Origin: an uncultured Lachnospiraceae bacterium
Lineage (GTDB): Bacteria; Bacillota; Clostridia; Lachnospirales; Lachnospiraceae
Reading direction: 5' to 3'
Assembly (NCBI GenBank): GCA_949893755.1
Contig: CATLCV010000026.1
Location: 1-38,839, forward strand
DNA length: 38,839 nucleotides
The position numbers and the translations under genes were made by a program. Position 1 is the stretch's first letter; each line of letters begins with the position of its first letter. Positions 14,848-23,245 of this stretch are shown piece after piece. A model generated the notes under the pieces. The model was not told the DNA's origin, made no database searches, and worked only from the letters and a program-made list of their open reading frames with translations.

Positions 14848-16170
14848 ATGAAAACGGAAGCTGATGTGGTAATTGTGGGGACAGGCGTCGCGGGGCTGTT
14901 CAGCGCCCTGAACCTGCCGGGAGATACAAAGATCATTATGATCACGAAGTCGGATCTGGAAAGCAGTGATTCTTTTCTGGCACAGGGGGGAATCTCCGTG
15001 CTCCGGGATGAGGAGGATTATGACAGCTATTTTGAGGATACGATGCGGGCCGGGCATTATGAGAACCGGAAGGAGTCCGTGGATATTATGATCCGCGGAT
15101 CGAGAGATGTGATTGACAAGCTGGTAGGATTCGGAGTAGAATTTGAACATGAGCAGACAGCGGATGGGGAATTCCTCTACACGCGGGAAGGGGCGCATTC
15201 GAAGCCGCGGATCCTGTACCACAAGGATATTACCGGAAAAGAGATCACCAGAAAGCTGCTGGAGCAGGTGAAGAAGCTGGAAAATGTGACGCTGTATGAG
15301 TATACCGCGATGACGGATATTCTCGTGGAGAACGGGGCATGCGCCGGGATATTGGCGGAACGTACAAAGAGCGGCAGGCAGGCGGAAACGGATTCGGAAG
15401 CTGCGGATCTGAGAGAATGTCATGAGGAAGATGGCATTTTGCAGGGAGAGGATGCGTGCAGAGAGCGGGATAATGCAGAAGCCCCGGGAGAAACTGCGTG
15501 CAGGGAACAGATGGAGATCCGCGCCGGCTATACCATATTTGCCACAGGCGGGATCGGGGGACAGTATACCCATTCCACGAATTTTCCGCATCTGACGGGG
15601 GATGCGATTGAGATTTCAAAGAAGCACGGCATCCGGCTGGAGCATTTGGATTATGTGCAGTTTCATCCGACCACGCTGTATTCGAAAAAGCCGGGGAGAC
15701 GGTTTTTGATCTCGGAATCTGTGCGCGGGGAAGGCGCGGTGCTGTATAATAAGAAGAAAGAGCGGTTTGTGGATGAACTGCTCCCCAGGGATGTGGTGGC
15801 GGCCGCGATCCGGGAACAGATGGAAAAGGACGGGACAGATTTTGTATATCTGTCCATGGAGCATATTGAGAAAGAGACGATTTTGCGGCATTTTCCAAAC
15901 ATTTATCAGCGGTGTCTGGAAGAGGGATATGATGTATTGAAGGAATGCATTCCGGTGGTTCCGGCGCAGCATTATTTTATGGGCGGCGTGTGGGTAGACT
16001 CAGACAGCCGAACCTCTATGCCGCGTTTATTTGCGGTGGGAGAGACCAGCTGCAACGGGGTTCACGGGGCGAACCGGCTGGCAAGCAATTCCCTGCTGGA
16101 AAGCCTGGTGTTCGCGAAACGGGCGGCGATGAAGATCCGGGAGGAAATAGAGGGCCGCGCGGAGGGCTGA
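14848..16170 (+). CDS. nadB: L-aspartate oxidase NadB
   Basis: 440 residues from ATG 14848, with GGAGAAGAAG upstream. It oxidises L-aspartate to iminoaspartate for NadA using FAD. The FAD dinucleotide fold is VVIVGTGVAGLFSALNL at residues 7-23. SFLAQGGIS (42-50), TREGAHSKPRILYHKD (112-127), FATGGIGGQYTHSTN (231-245) and HGANRLASNSLLESLVF near the end are family signatures. It lacks the C-terminal helical domain of E. coli NadB, as clostridial NadB proteins often do. Residues about 172-222 are an unusual acidic, cysteine-containing, partly repetitive insert (EDACRERD, ETACREQ) before the conserved ATGGIGG strand. Confidence 0.95.
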   Translation: MKTEADVVIVGTGVAGLFSALNLPGDTKIIMITKSDLESSDSFLAQGGISVLRDEEDYDSYFEDTMRAGHYENRKESVDIMIRGSRDVIDKLVGFGVEFEHEQTADGEFLYTREGAHSKPRILYHKDITGKEITRKLLEQVKKLENVTLYEYTAMTDILVENGACAGILAERTKSGRQAETDSEAADLRECHEEDGILQGEDACRERDNAEAPGETACREQMEIRAGYTIFATGGIGGQYTHSTNFPHLTGDAIEISKKHGIRLEHLDYVQFHPTTLYSKKPGRRFLISESVRGEGAVLYNKKKERFVDELLPRDVVAAAIREQMEKDGTDFVYLSMEHIEKETILRHFPNIYQRCLEEGYDVLKECIPVVPAQHYFMGGVWVDSDSRTSMPRLFAVGETSCNGVHGANRLASNSLLESLVFAKRAAMKIREEIEGRAEG

Positions 16171-16176
16171 AACTTA

Positions 16177-16329
16177 GGAACTGTGCAAAAATAACTTGCC
16201 TTTTTGCGCAGAACAAATTTTCAGACACAAGGCGGAGGAATGAGGCGTACCGGGGTACGTCGATTGACGACAACGCAGTATATGAAGATTTGGGCAAGCA
16301 AAATGGTAAGATTATTTTTGCACCGTTCC
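16177..16329. mobile_element. MITE-like element between nadB and nadC
   Basis: Imperfect terminal inverted repeats of about 25 bases bound a 153-base segment. The left end is GGAACTGTGCAAAAATAA (then CTTGCC). The right end, read on the other strand, is GGAACGGTGCAAAAATAA (then TCTTACC). Both sides are flanked by TTA, a possible 3-base target duplication (16174-16176 and 16330-16332). The interior has a perfect GTACC-GG-GGTAC palindrome and a GTCGATTGAC motif. There is no transposase gene. This is the expected form of a non-autonomous element. Confidence 0.7.
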
Positions 16330-16426
16330 TTATACTGAGAATATGGAACGGTTCGAATGAGACAGATCCCATTATGGCCATCCGGCCGTTTCACAAGGTT
16401 AAAAAAAGGATTACGAGGAGAAGAAC

Positions 16427-17281
16427 ATGAATAAAATAACAGAAACATTACAGATGGATCATTTGATCATGGAAGCTTTACGGGAGGATATTTCCAGTGA
16501 GGACGTGACCACCAATTCGGTCATGAAGGAGGCTGTGGAAGGAGAGGTGGAGCTGATCTGCAAGCAGGACGGGGTCATTGCCGGGCTGCAGGTGTTCCGG
16601 AGAGTGTTTGAGCTGCTGGATGGGGAGACGAAGGCGGAGTTTTTCTGCAAGGACGGCGACGCGGTGAAGTCCGGCGAGCTGCTGGGAAAGGTGACTGGTG
16701 ATATCCGGGTCCTGCTCTCCGGCGAGCGTGTGGCGCTGAATTATCTCCAGCGGATGAGCGGCATTGCCACCTATACCCGCTCGGTGGCGGACCTGCTTGC
16801 GGGCAGCAAAACGAAGCTTCTGGATACGAGGAAGACCACGCCGAATATGCGGATTTTTGAAAAATACGCGGTCCGGGTGGGGGGCGGCTACAACCATCGG
16901 TATAACCTTTCTGACGGGGTGCTTCTCAAGGATAATCACATCGGGGCGGCAGGAAGCGTGACAAAGGCAGTCCGGATGGCAAAGGAGTATGCGCCGTTTG
17001 TGCGGAAGATCGAAGTGGAGGTGGAGAATCTGGATATGGTGAAGGAAGCGGTGGAAGCCGGGGCGGACATCATCATGCTGGATAACATGTCCGCGGAGGA
17101 AATGCAGGAGGCGATCCGCATCATTGACGGCAGGGCGGAGACGGAGTGCTCCGGAAATGTGACGAAAGAGAATATCGGGCGGCTGACGGCTCTGGGAGTG
17201 GATTATATTTCCAGCGGCGCGCTGACGCATTCCGCTCCGATACTTGACATTTCATTGAAAAACCTGCATGCTGTTTCCTAG
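16427..17281 (+). CDS. nadC: Nicotinate-nucleotide pyrophosphorylase (carboxylating) NadC
   Basis: 284 residues from ATG 16427 after GAGGAGAAG. It converts quinolinate and PRPP to nicotinate mononucleotide, CO2 and pyrophosphate, the third step after NadB and NadA. Signature segments are EDISSEDVTTNSV at the N-terminus, SGERVALNYLQRMSGIAT near residue 98, and DTRKTTPNMRIFEKYAVRVG near 131. KDNHI follows near 168, then EVEVENLD near 189 and DIIMLDNMS near 207, with DYISSGALTHSAP closing the barrel. It is complete and of normal length. Confidence 0.97.
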   Translation: MNKITETLQMDHLIMEALREDISSEDVTTNSVMKEAVEGEVELICKQDGVIAGLQVFRRVFELLDGETKAEFFCKDGDAVKSGELLGKVTGDIRVLLSGERVALNYLQRMSGIATYTRSVADLLAGSKTKLLDTRKTTPNMRIFEKYAVRVGGGYNHRYNLSDGVLLKDNHIGAAGSVTKAVRMAKEYAPFVRKIEVEVENLDMVKEAVEAGADIIMLDNMSAEEMQEAIRIIDGRAETECSGNVTKENIGRLTALGVDYISSGALTHSAPILDISLKNLHAVS

Positions 17282-17386
17282 TACTCCATCCAGTCAGGGC
17301 ATGGTATGTGATGCTGATTTTGATAAGGAATATGAAAGAGCGGACCATGATAAATCGAAGATGGGGGCAGAAAGGAAGAATCGGGT

Positions 17387-17899
17387 ATGATGACGGGAAC
17401 AGAGCGCAGGGATAAAATCATAGAAAAAATCAGGACCAGCAGGACCCCTGTTTCGGGCAGCTCACTGGCGGAGAGCTGCGAGGTGAGCCGGCAGGTGATC
17501 GTGCAGGATATTGCGTTGATCCGCGCCGCGGGATATGATATCATATCTACACACCGCGGGTATCTCCTGAATGCTCCCCATACGGTGAACCGGACGTTCA
17601 AGGTGCGGCATACGGACGAACGGATGGAGGAGGAGCTGTGCTCCATCGTGGATCTGGGCGGCTGTGTGGTCAATGTGATGGTCAACCATCGGGTGTACGG
17701 GCGGATGAAGGCGGAGCTTGGGATCCGCTCCCGGAGAAATGTGACGGAATTTCTGCAGGATATCCAAAAGGGAAAATCGAGTCCGCTGAAAAATATTACT
17801 TCGGATTATCATTACCATATGGTGGAGGCGGACTGTGAAAAGACGCTGGATATGATCGAGAAAATGCTGCGGGAGAAGGAATTTCTGATTGAAGGTTAG
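17387..17899 (+). CDS. niaR: NiaR niacin-responsive repressor (HTH_11 plus 3H domain)
   Basis: 170 residues from ATG 17387 (ATG 17390 is equivalent). Residues 1-60 are a BirA-like winged helix (SSLAESCEVSRQVIVQDIALIRAAGYDIIS). Residues about 75-170 are the 3H domain, named for three histidines: HTDERMEEEL, VNHRVYGRM and DYHYHMVEA supply them. The family senses niacin through a bound metal and represses NAD synthesis and niacin uptake genes. As the last gene of nadABC it probably represses its own operon. A YitT gene follows after 122 bases. Confidence 0.95.
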   Translation: MMTGTERRDKIIEKIRTSRTPVSGSSLAESCEVSRQVIVQDIALIRAAGYDIISTHRGYLLNAPHTVNRTFKVRHTDERMEEELCSIVDLGGCVVNVMVNHRVYGRMKAELGIRSRRNVTEFLQDIQKGKSSPLKNITSDYHYHMVEADCEKTLDMIEKMLREKEFLIEG

Positions 17900-18021
17900 G
17901 GATTGTTTGGATAAAATCAGCGGATCTGCGAATGCTATATCTTATGAAGGGGCCGAATGGTTTTCATGGGATGCTCTTTGAGGATTAATTTAAGAAGAAT
18001 TTACGGAGAGGGAAAGAAGAT

Positions 18022-18876
18022 ATGATCAAACTGGACTGGAAAAGGCTGTGGTACGACCTTTTTATTGATGTATTCGGCGGGATCCTGATCGGGGCCGGAA
18101 TTTATAATTTTGCGGCAAATGCGGAATTTCCGCTGGCCGGGGTGTCGGGTATCGCGTTGATCCTGTTCCGGCTGTGGGGAGTGCCCATCGGACTTGCCAC
18201 CATGCTCCTGAATGTCCCGATCGCGGTCGGATGTTACCGGACGCTGGGGCGGGAGTTTTTTGTGCGTTCGGTGCGCTCGGTCATTATCACCTCTCTGATC
18301 ACGGACTATATTGTGCCGCTGTTTCCGGTGTATTCCGGGGAAAGGATGCTGGCGGCCATCTGCACCGGGATTTTTTCGGGGCTGGGTTATGCGCTGATCT
18401 TCATGAACAGCTCATCCACCGGGGGAATGGATTTTGTGTCCATGGCGATCCGGGTGAAGAAGCCGCATATTTCCCTGGGACGGATCGTGTTCGCCCTGGA
18501 CTGCGCGATCGTACTGCTGGGCGGGGTGATCTTCCGGGATGTGGACGCGACCATCTACGGACTGATCATTTCCTATCTGCTGACGGTGGTCATCGATAAG
18601 ATCATGTACGGTATTGACTCCGGAAAGATGACTCTGATCGTGACGGATAAGGGGCAGGAGGTTGCAGGTAAGATTGATGAATATATCGGCAGGGGCGCTA
18701 CGATCCTGACCGGGAAGGGAAGCTATACCGGGGCGAAGAAGGAAGTGGTGATGTGCGCCTGCAACAATAAGCAGATGTATTCTATCCGGAAAATGGTGAA
18801 GGAGATCGACCCGAAGTGCTTTATTGTGATCATGGAATCCAATGAAGTGGTGGGGGAAGGATTTAAGGAAGCGTAA
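18022..18876 (+). CDS. YitT family membrane protein with DUF2179 domain
   Basis: 284 residues from ATG 18022, with GAGAGGGAAAG upstream. Five hydrophobic segments lie in residues about 10-195 (first DLFIDVFGGILIGAGIYNFA). The motif NSSSTGGMDFVSMAI near 131 and TIYGLIISYLLTVVIDKIMYG near 175 are typical. The last 90 residues form the soluble DUF2179 domain (GRGATILTGKGSYTGAKKEVV, MCACNNKQ). The molecular role of the family is not established. Its position next to niaR suggests a link to niacin or precursor uptake, but family members are common everywhere, so this is weak. Confidence 0.9.
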   Translation: MIKLDWKRLWYDLFIDVFGGILIGAGIYNFAANAEFPLAGVSGIALILFRLWGVPIGLATMLLNVPIAVGCYRTLGREFFVRSVRSVIITSLITDYIVPLFPVYSGERMLAAICTGIFSGLGYALIFMNSSSTGGMDFVSMAIRVKKPHISLGRIVFALDCAIVLLGGVIFRDVDATIYGLIISYLLTVVIDKIMYGIDSGKMTLIVTDKGQEVAGKIDEYIGRGATILTGKGSYTGAKKEVVMCACNNKQMYSIRKMVKEIDPKCFIVIMESNEVVGEGFKEA

Positions 18877-18905
18877 GCGATGCGCATATGATGTGATGGA
18901 TCTGT

Positions 18906-18948
18906 AAAAAATGAGGCAGTCCCTCTGAGGGGGGCTGCCTCATTTTTT
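18906..18948. terminator. Bidirectional terminator after the YitT gene
   Basis: AAAAAATGAGGCAG pairs with CTGCCTCATTTTTT over 14 bases, extended inside by CCC/GGG. A related hairpin lies at 27304-27331. Confidence 0.88.
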
Positions 18949-18949
18949 G

Positions 18950-19051
18950 CACCTGTACGGCTGCATCAGCAGACGCAAGAGTGCGATAGTACGGATTTTG
19001 CGAATGCATGCGCAGGCAGGATGATCTTTGGATCATCCTGCCGTACAGGTG
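18950..19051. repeat. 102-base palindrome-bounded element before the lipoprotein operon
   Basis: CACCTGTACGG (18950-18960) and CCGTACAGGTG (19041-19051) are perfect 11-base inverted repeats at the ends. Inside the right end, GGCAGGATGATC-TTTG-GATCATCCTGCC (19015-19042) is a perfect 12-base hairpin overlapping the outer arm by two bases. There is no coding content. It may be a small repeat element or a leader structure. A weak promoter (TTGACT 19091, TAGAAT 19116, 19-base spacing) lies after it. Confidence 0.55.
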
Positions 19052-19203
19052 GAAATTTCATTTCAAAAAGAGAAAATTTATAGAAAATGCTTGACTGTAT
19101 ACCTGCTATATACCTTAGAATCACTGCAGAAATGGTAAGAAAGGGCTGCGTACTATGCCTTGACTCACTGGTTTTCCAGAGACAGGCGAGGGAGGAGGAT
19201 TTT

Positions 19204-20745
19204 ATGAAGAGAGTCAAAATGATTGCAATATTCATCGCAGGCGTGATATTTCTGACCGGCTGTCAGACGACACCGGAGAAAAGTTCGGTGGCCGGCAAAG
19301 CGGACGGTCTGGATCAGGAAGTGACCGCCGAACCGCTGAAGGAAGGAGAGACGGTCCGGGTGGCGCTTCCGGACCGGTGGAAGGATTCCGAGAAGCGGAG
19401 CAATGACAGGGTGATTTTAAGTGCGGATCTTACACTGGATGAGATCACGGTGGGCAACCTTCCTGTGATCGAGATGGAAAACAGGGCGCTCACGGACCAG
19501 GAACTGGAGCATATGGTCCGATATTTTGCAGGGGAGGACACATTGTATCAGCCATGTATTGATACGAAGCAGGATTATCAAGAGGTCATAAAGCGTATAC
19601 GGGAAAAGTCCGGGGCATATGCGGAGCCCAATCTGGTCTCATATTATCAAAGTCAGGTGAAATACCTGGAAAATGCGGCTGAACTTGCGCCGGAAGAAAA
19701 TTTTGATGTTCCGCTGGAGAAAATCAGATTTCAAAAGAAAGCGGAGGATCCTGCCAGATTTGCGGCGGCCGGTATAGAGGTGCCTGAGGAACATCAGTAC
19801 GAGATCTATTTTAATGCAGAGGCGGGCGAGGAGCGGACGGCACGCATTGACGCGCAAAACTACAGTGCGGAAGCGGGAATGACCAGTATCTTTTCCTGGA
19901 CAGACGGGGACCTCTGCCTGAATGAATCCGACCTGGAAAGCCTGACGGAACAGGCAGAAAGCCGGTTCGGCGACAGCCAGGGCGGGGAATATGAGAGGCA
20001 ATGGCTGGACATTCTGACGGCATACCGGAAGGCAATGCAGCAGGGTGCAATGGACATGGAAGAGGGAGAGAAGCAGGCGAAACAGATATTAGAGGATCTG
20101 GAGATCCGGGGTGTGGAGTTGAGTTCTGCGGAAAGGACGCTGTGGTTTCCCAAGGAGACATTTTATCCAAAGGGCGAGGCGGATCAGTTTTTGAATGATC
20201 AGATCTGGCGGGCGGATCCCAAACAGGCGGAGACCGGGTATCTGTATGTATTTACAAGAGGACAGGGCGGATTGTTCACGGATCAGATGGAGGGGAGCGT
20301 GATCTTCAGCGAGGTGGGCGGAAGCTATGCGCCGCCGTTCCCGGTGGAAAAGGTCTCTGTCGCGGTAACGGCCTCAGGCGTAAAATTTTTTGAGTGGGAC
20401 GGGATCTGCAGGGAGGTCGGGATTGACGCGGAAAATACCCGGCTGCTGCCCTTTGAAGAAATACAGCAAAATATATTTGATTACCTGTATTATCGGCATT
20501 TGGAGCTGGGACAGCCGGAGAACAGCAAATCGGTGTTCGAGTATGCGGTTTCCGATATCCGGCTGGGATATACCTACGTGCCGGCCTATGGGAATCCGGA
20601 GCATGCCTGGCTGGTTCCGGCCTGGTTTGTCAAGGCAGCGGTCCATGCGGATATGACGGAGGATCAGGGGAAGGCGTATGACTGGATATCTGAGGAACTG
20701 ATGGTAAATGCGCTGGACGGAGGGCTGATCGCAAAACAGAGGTAA
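19204..20745 (+). CDS. Lipoprotein 1 of a paralogous family (DUF6034-like)
   Basis: 513 residues from ATG 19204, with GGAGGAGG upstream; upstream in-frame ATGs lack a ribosome site. The signal-II sequence ends in LTGC with the lipid-carrying Cys20. An acidic linker, an N-terminal domain (NLPVIEMENRALTDQELE) and a long helical middle follow. The C-terminal domain runs FPVEKVSVAVTASG, LLPFEEIQQ, DIRLGYTYVP, AWLVPAWF and finally VNALDGGLI. The same layout recurs in four other lipoproteins of this window. It should sit on the outer face of the membrane. The context is an ABC transporter operon. I believe it belongs to DUF6034, without certainty; function is unknown. Confidence 0.8.
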   Translation: MKRVKMIAIFIAGVIFLTGCQTTPEKSSVAGKADGLDQEVTAEPLKEGETVRVALPDRWKDSEKRSNDRVILSADLTLDEITVGNLPVIEMENRALTDQELEHMVRYFAGEDTLYQPCIDTKQDYQEVIKRIREKSGAYAEPNLVSYYQSQVKYLENAAELAPEENFDVPLEKIRFQKKAEDPARFAAAGIEVPEEHQYEIYFNAEAGEERTARIDAQNYSAEAGMTSIFSWTDGDLCLNESDLESLTEQAESRFGDSQGGEYERQWLDILTAYRKAMQQGAMDMEEGEKQAKQILEDLEIRGVELSSAERTLWFPKETFYPKGEADQFLNDQIWRADPKQAETGYLYVFTRGQGGLFTDQMEGSVIFSEVGGSYAPPFPVEKVSVAVTASGVKFFEWDGICREVGIDAENTRLLPFEEIQQNIFDYLYYRHLELGQPENSKSVFEYAVSDIRLGYTYVPAYGNPEHAWLVPAWFVKAAVHADMTEDQGKAYDWISEELMVNALDGGLIAKQR

Positions 20746-20852
20746 GGCTGCGCCGGGAAATGAGAGATCATAGATGAGGATGTGGGCGGGTATATAAAAT
20801 CTGCTGCGTAAATGGAATGTATTCCATAATTGAATAATACAAGGAGGTTTGC

Positions 20853-22382
20853 ATGAAAAAAGAAATAAAAATGATGTTGTGTATGGTTTTGATTGTGATG
20901 TTCATCCTGACCGGATGTCAGACGACACCGGAGAAAAGTTCGGTGGCCAGCAAAGCGGATGGCCTGAGTGAGGAGTTCATTGCTGAACCTTTGGGGCAGG
21001 GCGGGCTGCAGAAAATTGATATGCCGGAGCATTGGAGCGTATCAGAAAAGAAAAGCAATGACAGGGTAACGATCCTGGCGGATCTGGAGATGGGGAAGCT
21101 GGAAACGGGCAATCTTCCTGTAGTGGAAATGAAAAATCATTCCATGACCCAAGAGGAGCTGGAAAAGCTGGTTGCATATTTTGCGGAGGGAGAGGAGCTT
21201 TATGTGCCGCAGGCTGACACCAAGGCGGTATTTCAGAATGTAAAGGACAGGATCGAGCAAAAAGAAGGGGTCTATGCGAATCCTGTGCTGGGATCATTTC
21301 TGGAAATGAAAACCGCATTGGATGAGGCCATACGCCTTGCGCCGGAAAATCCGGCGGAGGAGGAAAAGGCGGAATTGAAATTTCAAAAGAAAACAGCGGA
21401 TGCGGCCGGGGAGGCGGCGAATAGCTGGGCTTATAAGCTGGGGGTGGAAACGCCGCAGATTCCGGATGCGGAGGTCTTTTTTGCGGCGGATGTGGGGAAG
21501 AGCAGAGAGGCGCACATGGCGGCGGAATGCTATGATCCGGAGATCGCCAACTGCAGCCGGTTTACCTGGAAAACAGGAACAGACCGCTATGATCTGGAAG
21601 AAATCCGGCGGTTTGTGAGGATGAATGAATTTATTACGGATACCAGCGGATATCAGGAAAGCTTCCGGAAGCTGCTGGAGCAATATGAGGATGCTCTGGA
21701 GCAGGAGACATTTTCTGCTGAGGAGGGGCAAAAACAGGCGGAGCAGGTCATGAAAGACCTGGATATGCCGGAGATGGATCTTCTGTCCGCAGATCGGACA
21801 CTGTGGTTTCCGGAGGAGAAAATGCCGGATGCAAGATACGGACAGACGGGGGATTTTTTCTGGCAGGCGGATCCAAGGGAGGCGAGGGCCGCATACCGAT
21901 ATGTATTTTCCCGCGCATACGGAGGGATCTCGGCGGAACGGGCAGCCGGGATTTCCGGGGAGGAGGCTGCGGACAGCTATACCTCGCCCTTTCCGGTGGA
22001 AACCGTGTCGATCACGGTTGCGGACGGCAAAGTGAAAGCATTTTCCTGGACGGGAATGTGTGAGGAAGCGGATGTGATCGCGGAACATGTGAAGCTGCTG
22101 CCCTTTGAAGAGATACAGGAGCGGCTGTTTGACCAGATCTATTATTACTATCTGGGAAAGGGGCAGCCGGAGGAGGATGCCACCAATTTCCGCTTCCGGG
22201 TGACTGCTGCCAGGCTGGGTTACACCTATGTAACTGCATTTGGCAGGCCGGAGAATGCGTGGCTGGTTCCGGCCTGGAGCTTCCAGGTGATGGAGGGCTC
22301 AGGACTGGGAGAGGATATCCGGGACTTTGCGGACTTTCAGGTCACGATCAACGGGATGGATGGGGGTGCTATTGCAGAATGA
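20853..22382 (+). CDS. Lipoprotein 2, close paralogue of lipoprotein 1
   Basis: 509 residues from ATG 20853 with AGGAGG upstream. The signal-II sequence ends ILTGC (Cys22). Around the lipobox the DNA is almost identical to lipoprotein 1 for about 60 bases (20907-20966 against 19252-19311), so the two arose by a recent duplication or exchange. Conserved pieces are NLPVVEMKNHSMTQEELE, DRTLWFPEEK, FPVETVSITVADG, LLPFEEIQE, ARLGYTYVTAFG, AWLVPAWSF and INGMDGGAI. It ends 107 bases before the more likely start of the first permease gene. Confidence 0.8.
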   Translation: MKKEIKMMLCMVLIVMFILTGCQTTPEKSSVASKADGLSEEFIAEPLGQGGLQKIDMPEHWSVSEKKSNDRVTILADLEMGKLETGNLPVVEMKNHSMTQEELEKLVAYFAEGEELYVPQADTKAVFQNVKDRIEQKEGVYANPVLGSFLEMKTALDEAIRLAPENPAEEEKAELKFQKKTADAAGEAANSWAYKLGVETPQIPDAEVFFAADVGKSREAHMAAECYDPEIANCSRFTWKTGTDRYDLEEIRRFVRMNEFITDTSGYQESFRKLLEQYEDALEQETFSAEEGQKQAEQVMKDLDMPEMDLLSADRTLWFPEEKMPDARYGQTGDFFWQADPREARAAYRYVFSRAYGGISAERAAGISGEEAADSYTSPFPVETVSITVADGKVKAFSWTGMCEEADVIAEHVKLLPFEEIQERLFDQIYYYYLGKGQPEEDATNFRFRVTAARLGYTYVTAFGRPENAWLVPAWSFQVMEGSGLGEDIRDFADFQVTINGMDGGAIAE

Positions 22383-22389
22383 GACGACA

Positions 22390-22473
22390 GGACAGCAGAA
22401 TGGAGCTGATGAATGGCAGAATGAAACAGCCGGACAGCAGAATGGAGCGGTCGGATGGCAGAATGAAACGGCC
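22390..22473 (+). repeat. Two 42-base tandem repeats at the start of the permease gene
   Basis: Two adjacent 42-base units (22390-22431 and 22432-22473) begin GGACAGCAGAATGGAGC and end ATGGCAGAATGAAAC-GCC, differing at about six positions. A partial third unit follows. Being 14 codons long they keep an open frame from ATG 22379 (which overlaps the lipoprotein stop as ATGA) into the permease. They would encode a basic R/M/D-rich leader if translated. Confidence 0.75.
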
Positions 22474-22489
22474 GGGCAGGAAGAATGAA

Positions 22490-23245
22490 ATGGGGAATGT
22501 GCTGAGGGCTGAATTGAGAAACAATCTATGCAATGTGTATTTTTTTGCGGGGGTGCTGCTGATCCTGGCGGCCGCGTTGGTATCGGAGCAGACGCATCTG
22601 CAGTTTCTGCTCGATTCAGGGGGCTCAACGGAAGGGCCGGGGTGGTTTCTGGCATATTCCTTTTGCTCCAACGGAGAGCATACGCTTCTTTTTGTTCCGA
22701 TCGCCGTCAGCCTTGCGGCAGGCGGGGAGGCTGAGGAGGAGCTTCACAGCAGATTTGCCCTGTTTGGCTGCGTGCGGACGGGAAAAAGGAGATACCTTGC
22801 GGGGAAAGCGGCGGGACTGATCTTTTCCGGAGGGCTGATGCTCTGCACTGCGATGCTGCTTATGCTGGGGATCAGTGTCCTTGTGTTTGGGGATATCCCG
22901 GTATTGGGCGGCACCGGGCCGGCATTCTCGGGGCTTGTGGGACAGGTGCTGGCGAGCCTTCCGAGGGGGTTTTTGAACGGAGCGCTGTGGGCAATGGCCG
23001 GCGGCTTTGCCGCAGTTGTGACACGCAACCGTTACCTGGCGTATGCGGCGCCGTTTGTCCTGTATTATGTGCTGAGCGTATTCCAGGAAAGGTACTACCG
23101 GAGGTTTTTATTTCTGAATCCCAGATACTGGATGGCTCCGGTCTATTTGAATGACCTGGCCTGCATCCTGGTGCTGCTGGCGCTCTGCGTCCTGACCGGC
23201 ATTCTGTTTATCCGGGCATTGAAAAGGAGGTTGGATGATGCGTGA
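22490..23245 (+). CDS. ABC-type membrane protein A1
   Basis: 251 residues from ATG 22490 (AGGAAG upstream), chosen because the paralogue at 25701 starts at the same place. The frame is also open from ATG 22379, through the tandem repeats. About six hydrophobic segments. Signature pieces shared with the paralogue are LLFVPIAVSLAAGGEAEEEL, LPRGFLNGALWAM and AAPFVLYYVLSVFQERYYRR, ending in a basic KRRLDDA. It looks like a short ABC-2-type permease (bacteriocin-immunity or exporter class), presumably served by the ATPase at 26576. The substrate is unknown. Confidence 0.75.
   Translation: MGNVLRAELRNNLCNVYFFAGVLLILAAALVSEQTHLQFLLDSGGSTEGPGWFLAYSFCSNGEHTLLFVPIAVSLAAGGEAEEELHSRFALFGCVRTGKRRYLAGKAAGLIFSGGLMLCTAMLLMLGISVLVFGDIPVLGGTGPAFSGLVGQVLASLPRGFLNGALWAMAGGFAAVVTRNRYLAYAAPFVLYYVLSVFQERYYRRFLFLNPRYWMAPVYLNDLACILVLLALCVLTGILFIRALKRRLDDA

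Noticed and set aside
18022..18876. Niacin transporter in the niaR neighbourhood
   Set aside because: The protein is a YitT/DUF2179 member; nothing in its sequence matches known niacin transporters such as NiaX or NiaP.
22259..22489. Permease A1 starting far upstream inside lipoprotein 2
   Set aside because: The upstream codons are the shifted reading of the lipoprotein gene and the tandem repeats; the paralogue at 25701 starts at the position equivalent to 22490.
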